Assembly: GCF_020012125.1 (NCBI RefSeq)
Contig: NZ_JAIFAG010000001.1
Location: 2,790,001 to 2,854,000, forward strand
Direction of reading: 5' to 3'
DNA: 64,000 nucleotides
Source of the DNA: Hymenobacter psoromatis
GTDB taxonomy: Bacteria; Bacteroidota; Bacteroidia; Cytophagales; Hymenobacteraceae
In this document: positions 19,143-27,726 of the stretch, piece by piece
Layout: every line of letters starts with the position of its first letter
Numbering within the stretch: the first letter of the stretch is position 1
The notes under the pieces: generated by a model
Told to the model about the DNA's origin: nothing
Database searches by the model: none
What the model saw: the letters and a program-made list of their open reading frames with translations, nothing else
Position numbers and translations under genes: made by a program

Positions 19143-20525
19143 CTAAAACGGGTCGATGAGGGCACTCACGCGGATGAGCTTTTTGTTGACGAACTCCTCA
19201 ATGCCCAGCCCGGCCAGCTCGCGGCCGTAGCCCGAGCGCTTGGTGCCGCCGAAGGGCAGGTCGGCCTGCGTCCAGGTGGGGTGGTTGACGAACACCATGC
19301 CCGTATCGAGCTGGTCGGCCACGCGCTGGCCCCGCGCCACGTCCCGCGTGAAGACCGAGCCGCCGAGGCCAAACGGCGAGTCGTTGGCCAGGGCAATGGC
19401 CGCGGCCTCGTCGGGCACGCGAAAAAAGGCCGCCACCGGCCCAAATAGCTCCTCGCAAAAAACCGGGTTGGCCGGGGTGAGGTCCGTGAGAATGGTCGGT
19501 GCCATAAACGCGCCCGGCCGGGCCACCCGCTGGCCCCCCAGCACCACCGTGGCCCCGTTGTGCACGGCCCGCTGCACCTGCTCGACCAGCCCGGCCGCGG
19601 CGGCCTCGCTGCTGAGGGGGCCCAGCTCGGCAGCCGGGTCCAGGGGGTCGCCCACGCGCAAGGCCGCCATTTTCGCCGTGAATTTTCGCAGAAACTCGTC
19701 GGCCACCGCCTCCACCGCAATAAGGCGCTTGGCGGCCACGCAGCACTCGCCGTTGTTGTTGATGCGCCCCACCACGGCCCAGTCCACGGTCCGGTCAATG
19801 TCGGCATCCTCCAGAACGATAAAGGCATCGCTGCCGCCCAGCTCCAGTACCGACTTTTTCAGGCTCTGGCCGGCGGCGGCGGCCACGCTGGCCCCGGCCG
19901 CCTCACTACCCGTCAGCGACACGCCCTTGATGCGCAGGTCGGTTACCAGCGCATCGGCCCGGCGGCCCGAAATCAGCAGGTTGGTATAGAGTCCGGCCGG
20001 GGCGCCAGCCTCGCGCAGCAGGCGCTCGATGGCGATGCCGCACTGCGGCACGCTGGAGGCGTGCTTCACCAGCACCGCGTTGCCAATCATGAGGTTGGGC
20101 GCGGCAAACCGAGCCACTTGGTAGAAGGGAAAATTCCAGGGCTCGACCCCCAGCAGCACCCCTACGGGGCTGTGGCGCACCAGGGCCGTACCGTGGTCGG
20201 GGTGCAGGGGCTGGTCGGCCAGAAACGCGGCCCCGTGCTCGGCGTAGTAGTCGACGATATTGGCGCTCAGCTCAATCTCGCCCTCGGCTTGGGCCAGCAG
20301 CTTGCCCATTTCCAGGGTAACGAGCCGGGCCAGGGCCGGCTTTTGGGCCCGCAGTTGCGCGGCTACTCGGCGCAGCAGCTTGGCCCGGTGGGGGTAGGTG
20401 GTTGTTTTCCAGGCCTCGAAAGCCGTGGCCGCTTGGGCAACTGCCGCGTCAATGGCCGGCTCGGTCATTTCTTCGAACGACTGGACGACTTGGTTAGTGG
20501 TGGGATTGATAGTTTGGATGGCCAT
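19143..20525 (-). CDS. NAD(P)-dependent aldehyde dehydrogenase (succinate-semialdehyde type)
   Basis: A 460-residue ALDH superfamily enzyme that oxidises an aldehyde to its acid. The general-base glutamate is in LELGGSDAF (about residues 230-238), the catalytic cysteine lies in the NNNGECCVAAKR stretch (about 262-273), and the cofactor loop is LTGSEAAG. Length and motifs fit the GabD/Sad-like group. The true substrate could be succinate semialdehyde or other short aldehydes. It sits in the stress operon, where it may remove reactive aldehydes or make reducing power. A tandem copy of ATAGTAGGGTGGGATA lies just upstream of its start. Confidence 0.88.
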   Translation of the reverse strand: MAIQTINPTTNQVVQSFEEMTEPAIDAAVAQAATAFEAWKTTTYPHRAKLLRRVAAQLRAQKPALARLVTLEMGKLLAQAEGEIELSANIVDYYAEHGAAFLADQPLHPDHGTALVRHSPVGVLLGVEPWNFPFYQVARFAAPNLMIGNAVLVKHASSVPQCGIAIERLLREAGAPAGLYTNLLISGRRADALVTDLRIKGVSLTGSEAAGASVAAAAGQSLKKSVLELGGSDAFIVLEDADIDRTVDWAVVGRINNNGECCVAAKRLIAVEAVADEFLRKFTAKMAALRVGDPLDPAAELGPLSSEAAAAGLVEQVQRAVHNGATVVLGGQRVARPGAFMAPTILTDLTPANPVFCEELFGPVAAFFRVPDEAAAIALANDSPFGLGGSVFTRDVARGQRVADQLDTGMVFVNHPTWTQADLPFGGTKRSGYGRELAGLGIEEFVNKKLIRVSALIDPF

Positions 20526-20556
20526 AGTAGGGTGGGATAAATAGTAGGGTGGGATA
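20524..20556. repeat. Two tandem copies of ATAGTAGGGTGGGATA
   Basis: Identical 16-bp copies at 20524-20539 and 20541-20556 (17-bp period), placed at the start codon and immediate upstream of the aldehyde dehydrogenase. It includes the GGGTRGG-type oligomer that is abundant across the window, and could arise by slippage. Effect on translation unknown. Confidence 0.6.
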
Positions 20557-20568
20557 AGATGTTGGTAA

Positions 20569-20877
20569 TCAAGTAATCTTTTCCTGCAAAGCCCGAATCA
20601 ATTCGGCCGCCCCCGCGTCGCTGGACGGGCCGTAGCCGTTCACCAGCGTGCCTTTCAGGTTAAAGTGGAGGGCGGAAATAGCGTACACGATGGCCTCATC
20701 ATCGGGGTCGGAGTTGCCCTCGAAGCGAAAGTGCTGGTCTACCACAAACTCCTCGGGCGAGAGCTGAATGGCCGAGCGCTGGCCCGCCAGGTAGTTTTTA
20801 TTGAGATTGAAATCCTCGGTGTAGCCCGCCTTTTTGAGCTGGGCCAGGGTTTCGAAAAGCGTGGGGAGGTGGTGCAT
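20569..20877 (-). CDS. Conserved small protein of unknown function
   Basis: A 102-residue acidic protein beginning MHHLPTLFETLAQLKKAGYT. Residues 20-45 (EDFNLNKNYLAGQRSAI) and the DDEAIVYAISA segment give a compact alpha/beta pattern. Similar short Bacteroidota proteins have been labelled phosphoribosylpyrophosphate synthetase in some annotations, without the PRPP or ATP motifs of that enzyme, and none is seen here. It lies between the BON-USP gene and the aldehyde dehydrogenase on the same strand. Confidence 0.65.
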   Translation of the reverse strand: MHHLPTLFETLAQLKKAGYTEDFNLNKNYLAGQRSAIQLSPEEFVVDQHFRFEGNSDPDDEAIVYAISALHFNLKGTLVNGYGPSSDAGAAELIRALQEKIT

Positions 20878-21116
20878 AGCGAAGAAAAAATGCCGGGAAA
20901 TACTGCGAAGTGCACCGGAGCCGCCCCGCTCAGCTTCTGCCGGAAAAGTCCGGCCGCCGCCGATTTTTTGCGGCGTCTTTCAGGTAGTCTGCTACCTGCC
21001 GGGGCCACCCGAAGGGATTGGGCTGCGTGCCTCGCAGCGTCGAATCAGAACGCTGAACGTTCTGCGCAGCTGGCCTTTGCTTGTCGAAGCCGCTGCGCAG
21101 AACTGAAAATCGACCG

Positions 21117-22452
21117 TTAGCTAAGGGGCTGGCCAGGCGCTGCGGCCAGCAGCACCAGCACCGGAATGGGGCTTTCACGCAGAATTTGCGCCGTCACACT
21201 CTCGTGAAATAGTCTGCCGAACAGGCTATGGGGCCGGGCCACGACTACCAGCATATCGGCCAGCTGGCGGGCAGCCTCCTGCAAAACCCCATCCACCACC
21301 GTGGTTTGATATACCTGGTGCAGGTTGCGCCCGGGCAGGAAGTCCACCAGGTTGTTTTCACCCACCGTTTCCAACACGGGGGCCGGGCTATGTTGCGCGG
21401 TTTCCTCCAGCACGACGTGCACCACGTCGAGCGTGCCCTGCGTGGCCACCAGCAACCGGCGCAGTAGGTCCTGGTGCGGATGCAGGCGGAACGGCTGCCC
21501 ATCCACGGCCAGCAGCAGGCGGCGGGGTAGGGTGGCATCCCAGCCGGCGGCTGGCACCAGCAGCAGGGGGTAGGGGGCGTGGCGCAGTAGGTTCATGGCC
21601 GTGCTGACAACGAGCTCTGCGGAGGCAACAGCCTGGTCGGGCCGGGCCAGCACTACCAGCAGCGGCGGCTGGTGCTGGCCGGCCTCGCGCACGGCCTGGG
21701 CAATGTCGGCATCGGGGCGGGTCGCCAGCTTGTCGCGCCGCAGCTCGTGGCCCAGGGCCCAGTACGCCACAACCAGGTCGCGGATATCAACGCGGCTCGC
21801 GCCGGCCTGGTAAGCCGTGGCTTCCACGTGGGCCTTTTCGGCGGCCGTGCCCACGGTGCCGCTCAGGTGCGCCACCCGGTCGTTGACGCGTACTTCGACC
21901 AGGGCGGTGTTCACCCGAATATCCCAGGCGAGCAGCTCCCGGATTTGGGTGCTGATTTCCTCGTCCGAGTTCTGAATCTCGCCCCAGCAGACGAGCAGGT
22001 CGTCGGCCACCAGGCGGCGCACCCCGCGCACGCCCCGCCCCACGCGCAGCACTAGCTCTTTCTCGGCCCACGTCTGCACCATGCCGGTCAGGGTTAGGAC
22101 GCCATCGGCGGCGGTCGCCTGCACGTCATAGTCCGTAGTGGCGGGGTCGATGACCAGGGCGCTGGCCACGTGGCACCGCAGCTCATCGTCGGGCACGTCG
22201 GGGGTGCTGATGAGGACCTCGTTCACCACGCCGCGCACCCCGCGCAGGTTCAGGGCAATTTCCTCGGCCCGCTCCCGCGAGAGCAGGTTATCCGTGATGC
22301 CGGTCAGCCGCACGATGCCCTCGTGGGTCACCACGTCAATCAGGTGCGCGGCCACCCCCTTTTTTAGTTGTAAAAAACAGCTCGATAGCCGTCGTAATGT
22401 CGGCATCGGCGACGTGTTCCAGGGTCTGTTCAAAGGTTTTGAGGGTTTGCAT
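21117..22452 (-). pseudogene. Three-BON plus universal-stress-protein fusion, frameshifted near the start
   Basis: From ATG 22452 the frame reads MQTLKTFEQTLEHVADADIT and ...FFTTKKG, matching the N-termini of the BON paralogues at 44074 and 48258. It then fails at a homopolymer (forward C5T6, 22355-22365). The remaining 400 or so codons continue in the next frame (KKGVAAHLIDVVTHEGIV onward), so one G too many breaks the gene. After the shift come three BON domains (about 70 residues each), then about 190 residues of USP-type sequence (LLVVLARPDQ ... ADMLVVVARPHSLFGRLFHE ... SPIPVLVL). No signal peptide. Could be a sequencing error, phase variation or a real null. If translated, a cytoplasmic stress protein joining two families encoded separately nearby. 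Confidence 0.75.
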
Positions 22453-22525
22453 GGTACGTGTCCGAAAAAGGAAGAGAAATCAGCGGCGGCGCGCAGCCCG
22501 CCACTAGCTAGCGGGCAGGCCACCG

Positions 22526-22590
22526 CAAAAGTCGCCGCGCCCGCCCACCCCTACCCTGACGATGATTTACTAAAAGCATGACGTTTGTCA
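22526..22590 (-). promoter_or_regulatory. Crp/Fnr-type box and -7 element of the BON-USP operon
   Basis: The palindrome TGACGTTTGTCA is at 22579-22590. A half-site (TGACGATG side intact) is at 22557-22568, 22 bp away. The reverse strand reads GACTTTTG at 22526-22533, starting 46 bp after the full box. The start codon at 22452 lies about 75 bp further, as at the other BON gene promoter. Confidence 0.75.
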
Positions 22591-22787
22591 AGCCCGCTCG
22601 GGCAGCTCAGGCGCCGCCCGGCTCAGGCCCAGACAAACCACTCGCTGGGCAATGGCCGCGCGGGCGCATCTGCCTGGCACCGGGCCGTGCTGGCGGCGGC
22701 CTGGTGCCAGGCGTAGTAGCCCAGCAGGCCGGTGCCGGCCCGGCGGCTACTGGCAGAAAGTGGCGAGGGTTCATCCCCACCGGCGAT

Positions 22788-22994
22788 TTACAGCGCGGTT
22801 TGCTCGTGGCTGAGGTCGTACACGTCGCCGCCTTCGGCGCGGTGGTCGGGCGCGAGCGGCGTAGGCTCAGCGGACGGGTGGCCGTAGTCACCGTATTGGG
22901 GCGTGCCCTCGTGGGCTTTCATGGCCAGCACGGGGGTAGTGGGCAGGTCGGCAGCGGGCAGGGGGGTAGGGACCGGCAAGGGTTTCTTTTTCAT
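22788..22994 (-). CDS. Small Pro-rich hypothetical protein
   Basis: A 68-residue protein starting MKKKPLPVPTPLPAADL, with a polar, acidic second half (DYGHPSAEPTPLAPDHRAEG and YDLSHEQTAL). Start 22994 chosen because the longer frame only adds a low-complexity readthrough. No known domain. It follows the USP gene at 23050 by 55 bp on the same strand and is probably co-transcribed with it and the Ca2+-type ATPase. Likely intrinsically disordered. Confidence 0.5.
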   Translation of the reverse strand: MKKKPLPVPTPLPAADLPTTPVLAMKAHEGTPQYGDYGHPSAEPTPLAPDHRAEGGDVYDLSHEQTAL

Positions 22995-23049
22995 GGCAAA
23001 AGCTGAAAAGGGAGGCAGTAATGCACTTAGCAAGAAAAGCGGCGGTTCC

Positions 23050-23976
23050 TCAGGAAGCCGGGCTGAGGCCGGTGAGCACGACGCTGGCATATTGGGCGGC
23101 GGTGGCGGCAGGGAAGGTGCTGGCCGGCGCGGCGGCCGGCGTGGCTACGGCGGCGGTGGGCAGCACCAGTACCGGCACGGGGCTATCGGCCAGCAGCCGG
23201 GCCGTTACGCTGCGATGAAACAGCTCGCCCAGGTAGCTGCGCTCGCGGGCGAACACCACCACCAGGTCGGCCTGCGCTTCGCGCACGGCGGCCAGCACAC
23301 CGGCGGCATAATTACCTGCTGTATAGCCTCTTACTTCGGGGGTAGGCAGCCCGTCTACCAGGCCGCTGTTTTGCACGGCGCGCAGGGCCGCCGCGCACCC
23401 GCTGTCATCCTCCACCCCACCCGACACGTGGGCCACGAGCAGCGCGGTGCCGGGCAAGGCCAGCAGCTCGCGCAGGGCGGTAGCCGCCGGGGCCAGGGTA
23501 AAGGGCTCGCGGTCGGCGGCCAGCAGGATGCGGCGCGGGGGCTGGTCGGCGGGGGCGTGCGCGGGCACCACCAGCAGCGCGTGGTGGCCGGCGCGCAGCA
23601 GCTCGGCGCAGTCGGCCACCACGCTGGCGGCCGGGTGGTCGGGGTCGGGCTGGCTGAGCACGAACAGGGCCGGGCGGTACCGGGCGGCCACGTCATTAGC
23701 TAGTTCGGGCAGCAGGTCGGTGGTGACCAGCACGGTAGCGGGGGTGCGCAGCGCGGCGGCCTGCCGGTGCAGGGCGGCCGTGGTATCCGTTTCAGTAGCC
23801 AGCTCGGCCTGGCGGTAGCGCTCGTCCACTAGCTCATACGGGTCGAAGAGCGAGACGCGGTTGACGTGCAGCAGGAGCAAGTGGCCGTGCAGGGCCTCGC
23901 CCAACGTGTCGGCGTAGCGCTCGGCGTGGCGGGCGGCGGCGTAAAAACCAGCGAAAACAACGAGCGTCAGAGGCAT
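23050..23976 (-). CDS. Tandem universal stress protein
   Basis: A 308-residue protein made of two USP alpha/beta domains (about 1-140 and 145-280) followed by an Ala/Pro/Thr-rich tail. The second domain keeps a USP-like pattern of hydrophobic strands (RRILLAADREPFTLAP, ADLVVVFARE, SPVPVLVLPTAA). The GxxGx9G(S/T) ATP loop of UspFG-type proteins is not clear (GELFHRSVTARLL), so ATP binding is uncertain. It lies downstream of the P-type Ca2+ ATPase with a 42-bp gap and is one of four USP-type genes or relics here. Cytoplasmic. Confidence 0.85.
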   Translation of the reverse strand: MPLTLVVFAGFYAAARHAERYADTLGEALHGHLLLLHVNRVSLFDPYELVDERYRQAELATETDTTAALHRQAAALRTPATVLVTTDLLPELANDVAARYRPALFVLSQPDPDHPAASVVADCAELLRAGHHALLVVPAHAPADQPPRRILLAADREPFTLAPAATALRELLALPGTALLVAHVSGGVEDDSGCAAALRAVQNSGLVDGLPTPEVRGYTAGNYAAGVLAAVREAQADLVVVFARERSYLGELFHRSVTARLLADSPVPVLVLPTAAVATPAAAPASTFPAATAAQYASVVLTGLSPAS

Positions 23977-24018
23977 AACAAAGCGGCTAAGGTGGCGGGA
24001 GTAAGTACTAAAAAGGCG

Positions 24019-26646
24019 CTAAGCCGGGGCTAGCGCGGCCGGCAGGGGTAGAGGCTGGGCAGCGGGCATGGGCAGCGGGGCCGCCCGCCAGCGGCCGAGG
24101 AGCTTCTGGCCTTCCACCGCCCAAAAAACCAGGCTCGACACGGCCACGGTAATCCCCATTTCGCCCCCCGACAACGGCTGGGTGTGAAAGAGCCGGTTGA
24201 AAAAAGGCACGTACAGCAGCAGCAGCTGAAGCGCCACGCTGCCCAGCAGAGCCCCCAGCAGCGGCTTGTTGGACAGCAGCCCGAGGCGAAAGAAGGAAGC
24301 CCGGCGGGAGCGCACGGCTAGCCCCAGGCCCAGCTGGCTGAATAGCAGCATGGTAAATACCATAGTTTGCCAGTGGGCCAGGCCGCCGCGGATGGCCCAG
24401 GCTTGCAGGCCCAGCGTGAGGCTGCCCAGCAGCAGGCCCGCGCCCATAATGAACCAGCCCAGGCCATCGGCGAAGATGGATTGCCGGGGGTCGAGGGGCG
24501 GGCGGCGCATACTATCCGCTTCGGCCGGCTCGTAGGCCAGCGCCAGGCTCAGGCCGTCCGTCACGAGGTTAATCCACAGAATCTGGATGGCCAGCACCGG
24601 CAGGGGTAGGCCCAGCCAGGGCGCCAGGAAGACGGCCCAGATTTCACCCACGCTCCCGGAGAGGATGTAGCGAATGAATTTCAGGATGTTGTCGTACACC
24701 CGCCGGCCGCGCTGCACCGCCTGCACGATGGTGGCAAAATCGTCGTCGAGCAAAATCATGTCGGCCGCCTCTTTGGCCACCTCCGTGCCGCCGTGGCCCA
24801 TGGCAATGCCAATGTCGGCGTTTTTGAGGGCCGGGGCGTCGTTCACGCCGTCGCCGGTCATGGCCACGCATTGGTGCCGGGCCTGCAGGGCGCGCACGAT
24901 GCGCACCTTCTGGGCCGGGTCCACGCGGGCATACACCCGCACCTTTTCCACCAGGGCCGCGAAGGCGGCCTCGTCGAGCGCGGCCAGCTCGGGCCCGGTG
25001 AGCACCAGCTCGCCGGACCGGGTCAGGATGCCCAGCTTGCGGGCAATGGCCTCGGCGGTCAGCTGGTGGTCGCCGGTAATCATCACCGGGATAATGCCGG
25101 CCGCCTGGCAGTCGGCCACGGCCTGGCGGGCTTCCTCGCGGGCCGGGTCGATGAGGCTGGCCAGGCCAATGAAGGCCAGGCCGGTTTCGAGGGTGGCCGC
25201 ATCGGGCTGCGCCGGCAGGGCGGGCAGCAGCTTGGCAGCGTAGGCCAGCACGCGGTAGCCCTGGGCGGCCTGGGCGTTGGCGTGCTGTTCGAGGTCGGGC
25301 AGCTGGGCTTTTTGGTCGGCGGCGAGCTTGGCGAAGAGCACGCCGGGCGCACCTTTGGTGAGCACCAGCACGCCGTGCGGGGTTTGGTGCAGGGTCGTCA
25401 TGCACTTGCGCTCCGCGTCGAAGGGCAGCTCGGCAAGGCGCGGAAACCGGGCTTCCAGGGCCGGGCGGGGGTAGGCGTGGTCGGCGGCGTAGCGGGCCAG
25501 CGCCACCTCGGTCGAGTCGCCCAGCCACTGGCCGTCGGGGCCGGGGCTGGCGTCGGTATTCAGGGCCAGGGCGGTCAGCAGCGCGTCGCGGTCGCCCAGC
25601 GCGGGCAGGGCAAACGCCGGGTTGGCATACACTTCCTGCACCGTCATCTGATTGAGGGTCAGGGTTCCCGTCTTGTCGGTGCAGATGTAGGTGACGGACC
25701 CCAGCGTTTCCACGGCCGGCAGCTTGCGGACCAGGGCGTGGTTTTGGCTCAGCCACCGGGCACCCAGCGCCAGCGTGATGCTGACCAGCGCGGGCAGGGC
25801 TTCGGGAATAGCGGCTACCGCCAGCGAGACGGACACCAGCAACCAGGGCAGCAGCGGCTCGCCCCGCAGCCAACCCGTGCCGAAAAACAGCCCACAAATA
25901 ACCAGTATCGCCACCGACAGGCCCTTGCTCAGCGTGGCTAGTCGCTGTTGCAGCGGCGTCAGCGTTTCATCGGCTTGAATGAGGGTAGCGATTTTGCCCA
26001 GCTCGGTTTTCGGGCCAGTGGCCACCACGTAGGCGGTGGCCCGGCCAGTGGTCACAAACGTGCCCTTGTAGCCCAGGTTCAGGCGGTCGCCGAGGGGGTA
26101 GGCGCCGGGGGGCAGCGGGTCGGGGTTTTTTTCCACGTTGACCGATTCGCCGGTCAGCGACGACTCATCAACTTTCAGGGCGTGGGTTTCGAGAAAGCGC
26201 ACGTCGGCCGGAATGACGTTGCCGGCTTCGAGCAGCACCACGTCGCCGGGCACCAGGTCGGTGGCGTTCACGGCGTGCGGCAGGCCCCCGCGCAGCACCT
26301 GGGCCTGCTGGGTTGCCAGCTGCTGCAGGGCCGCCATCGCCTGGTTGGCCTGGTATTCCTGCCCGAATCCAACGAAGGCGTTCAGGACGACGATGGCCAG
26401 GATGACATAGGCGGCCTGGACCTCCCCCACCACGGCCGAGAGGACGGCCGCCGCCAGCAGCACCAGTATCATCACGTCCGTGAACTGGTGCAGCAACAGC
26501 TGCCACCAGGCTTTTTGCCGGGTGTCGGCCAACTGGTTGGGGCCATACTCGGCCAGGCGTTGCCGGGCCGTGGCGGCGTCGAGGCCGGCGGGCGAGGTGT
26601 GCAGCTCCGCGGCTACCTCGGCCACGGGGGTTAAGTAATAATCCAT
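24019..26646 (-). CDS. P-type cation-transporting ATPase, P2 (Ca2+-type)
   Basis: An 875-residue pump with the P2A/P2B layout: cytoplasmic N-terminal segment, TM pairs, actuator domain with LTGES, TM4 motif PEALPALVSI (the PEGLP-type ion site), phosphorylation site CTDKTGTLTLNQ (Asp about 324), nucleotide-binding domain, hinge MTGDGVNDAPALK, and six C-terminal TM helices. Start 26646 chosen (MDYYLTPVAEVAAELHTS), because 85 upstream codons read through the promoter. Likely exports Ca2+ (Mn2+ or monovalent cations are alternatives). Preceded by two exact regulon boxes 22 bp apart; first gene of the operon with USP and the small Pro-rich gene. Confidence 0.93.
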   Translation of the reverse strand: MDYYLTPVAEVAAELHTSPAGLDAATARQRLAEYGPNQLADTRQKAWWQLLLHQFTDVMILVLLAAAVLSAVVGEVQAAYVILAIVVLNAFVGFGQEYQANQAMAALQQLATQQAQVLRGGLPHAVNATDLVPGDVVLLEAGNVIPADVRFLETHALKVDESSLTGESVNVEKNPDPLPPGAYPLGDRLNLGYKGTFVTTGRATAYVVATGPKTELGKIATLIQADETLTPLQQRLATLSKGLSVAILVICGLFFGTGWLRGEPLLPWLLVSVSLAVAAIPEALPALVSITLALGARWLSQNHALVRKLPAVETLGSVTYICTDKTGTLTLNQMTVQEVYANPAFALPALGDRDALLTALALNTDASPGPDGQWLGDSTEVALARYAADHAYPRPALEARFPRLAELPFDAERKCMTTLHQTPHGVLVLTKGAPGVLFAKLAADQKAQLPDLEQHANAQAAQGYRVLAYAAKLLPALPAQPDAATLETGLAFIGLASLIDPAREEARQAVADCQAAGIIPVMITGDHQLTAEAIARKLGILTRSGELVLTGPELAALDEAAFAALVEKVRVYARVDPAQKVRIVRALQARHQCVAMTGDGVNDAPALKNADIGIAMGHGGTEVAKEAADMILLDDDFATIVQAVQRGRRVYDNILKFIRYILSGSVGEIWAVFLAPWLGLPLPVLAIQILWINLVTDGLSLALAYEPAEADSMRRPPLDPRQSIFADGLGWFIMGAGLLLGSLTLGLQAWAIRGGLAHWQTMVFTMLLFSQLGLGLAVRSRRASFFRLGLLSNKPLLGALLGSVALQLLLLYVPFFNRLFHTQPLSGGEMGITVAVSSLVFWAVEGQKLLGRWRAAPLPMPAAQPLPLPAALAPA

Positions 26647-26754
26647 TAAAAGGAACTGATTGTCGCCGTAGGGAAGCAGCACGCGAGACGCAAATCCAAT
26701 CTTACCTCTTGTAAACCAAATGGTTGTACTTCTATTTGGAAAGCAGTTACGCTG

Positions 26755-26819
26755 CAAGTTTCCGGCAAATACCCCAACTGGACCATGACAAAAATCAGGT
26801 GCTGGCCTGACGATAGTCA
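26755..26819 (-). promoter_or_regulatory. Two exact tandem Crp/Fnr-type boxes and -7 element of the Ca2+-type ATPase
   Basis: TGACAAAAATCA (26786-26797) and TGACGATAGTCA (26808-26819), exactly 22 bp apart. On the reverse strand GAAACTTG (26755-26762) starts 24 bp below the proximal box and 46 bp below the distal box. So both standard distances seen elsewhere are occupied by full sites here. Confidence 0.8.
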
Positions 26820-26851
26820 GGGCCGCGCGGCGGGCGGCGGCGGCACCTTTG
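26786..26851 (+). promoter_or_regulatory. Same tandem boxes with -7 element for the YtxH-CsbD gene
   Basis: Read on the plus strand, CACCTTTG at 26844-26851 begins 25 bp after the 26808-26819 box and 47 bp after the 26786-26797 box. The pair therefore has a matching -7 element on each side and probably drives two divergent units. The start codon at 26920 is about 70 bp further. Confidence 0.7.
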
Positions 26852-26919
26852 CTAAACCGCCGCCGGCCTGCGCTACTGCTGGCCGGTAGCTTCCTCCCCA
26901 CTTTTTTAGCTTACTTGCC

Positions 26920-27249
26920 ATGACGTCCGAAACCCCCAAAAACAAAACCGGTAAAGTCTTCCTTACCCTCCTCGCCGGCGCTGGCATTGGGGCCCTCGCC
27001 GGGGTCCTGCTCTACTCCGAAAAAGGTATCGAGCGCCGCCGCAAATTCCGCAACCTGCGCGTGGACCACCGCCTGCGCATGCGCGGCGAGTGGAGTATGC
27101 TCAAAGGCAAGCTGCAACAAGCCTACCCCCAACTCACGGACGAGGACCTGACTTACGCAGAAGGCAAAGGCCACGAGCTGGTGGGCCGCCTGCAAGCCAA
27201 ACTAGGTAAGCGCAAGCGCCAAATCGTGAAGATGCTGAACGCGTTGTAA
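26920..27249 (+). CDS. YtxH-type plus CsbD-type small stress protein
   Basis: A 109-residue protein. Residues 11-32 form a glycine-rich membrane helix (VFLTLLAGAGIGALAGVLLY) like YtxH, followed by a charged linker and about residues 55-105 like CsbD (WSMLKGKLQQAYPQLTDEDL, AEGKGHELVGRLQ, GKRKRQIVKML). CsbD proteins are general-stress proteins of unknown mechanism. The N-terminal helix would tether the domain to the membrane. It converges with the YtxH gene at 27359 across a 42-bp inverted repeat. Confidence 0.8.
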   Translation: MTSETPKNKTGKVFLTLLAGAGIGALAGVLLYSEKGIERRRKFRNLRVDHRLRMRGEWSMLKGKLQQAYPQLTDEDLTYAEGKGHELVGRLQAKLGKRKRQIVKMLNAL

Positions 27250-27261
27250 GGCGTTCGTTAG

Positions 27262-27350
27262 CTACTATATAACGCGCCCCTCGCGGGGCGGCAGTACCGA
27301 ACCAGCTTGGTCCGGTACTGCCGCCCCGCGAGGGGCGCGTTATATAGTAG
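27262..27350. repeat. 42-bp inverted repeat between convergent genes
   Basis: Arms at 27262-27303 and 27309-27350 with one mismatch and a five-base loop. Ends CTACTATATAACGCGC...GCGCGTTATATAGTAG. It lies between convergent genes and can end transcription from both sides. It is not related in sequence to the CGTCATGC family. Confidence 0.88.
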
Positions 27351-27358
27351 TGGGGCTC

Positions 27359-27664
27359 TTAGTAGGGGCGGTCTGGAGCTGCCGGTAGCAGGCCCCATTG
27401 CTGGAGATAGCCCCGGCAATCGCTCACCAGGTCTTTCGTAGCAAACCTGAGCCTGGTGGCCCGCTCGGCGAGGTGATGGCCAGCTTCTTGCCGCTGCTCG
27501 CTGGCCAGGCCGGCGTACTTATGCGCCAGGCCTTTCAGGCTTTGGCGCGTAGCCGCCCCGGCAGTGGGGGCCAGCAGTATCCCGCCAAGCACGCCGGCCC
27601 CTACCCCCGCCAGCACGGCGAGCAATACGTGACCGGTCTGGGTATTCTCTTTGATAATTTCCAT
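27359..27664 (-). CDS. YtxH-like protein
   Basis: A 101-residue protein with a glycine-rich membrane helix at about residues 12-33 (VLLAVLAGVGAGVLGGILLA) followed by APTAGAATRQ and a basic helical region. This is the YtxH pattern (one TM helix, then a cytoplasmic amphipathic helix). The function of the family is not established. Last gene of the long minus-strand run from 37486 downward, 62 bp after the aldolase. Confidence 0.75.
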   Translation of the reverse strand: MEIIKENTQTGHVLLAVLAGVGAGVLGGILLAPTAGAATRQSLKGLAHKYAGLASEQRQEAGHHLAERATRLRFATKDLVSDCRGYLQQWGLLPAAPDRPY

Positions 27665-27726
27665 GAGGAAAAGAGGTTAAGAAGGCGTAAATAATATCTT
27701 GACTAGCAATAATTTACGAGTCTATT

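Noticed and set aside
22355-22365. Programmed -1 frameshift at an A6G5 tract in the BON-USP gene
   Set aside because: The downstream frame is reached by +1 (or -2), not -1, and the paralogues read the same place with no shift, so an indel is simpler.
24793-25941. 382-codon plus-strand frame
   Set aside because: Antisense to the Ca2+-type ATPase core motifs; shadow.
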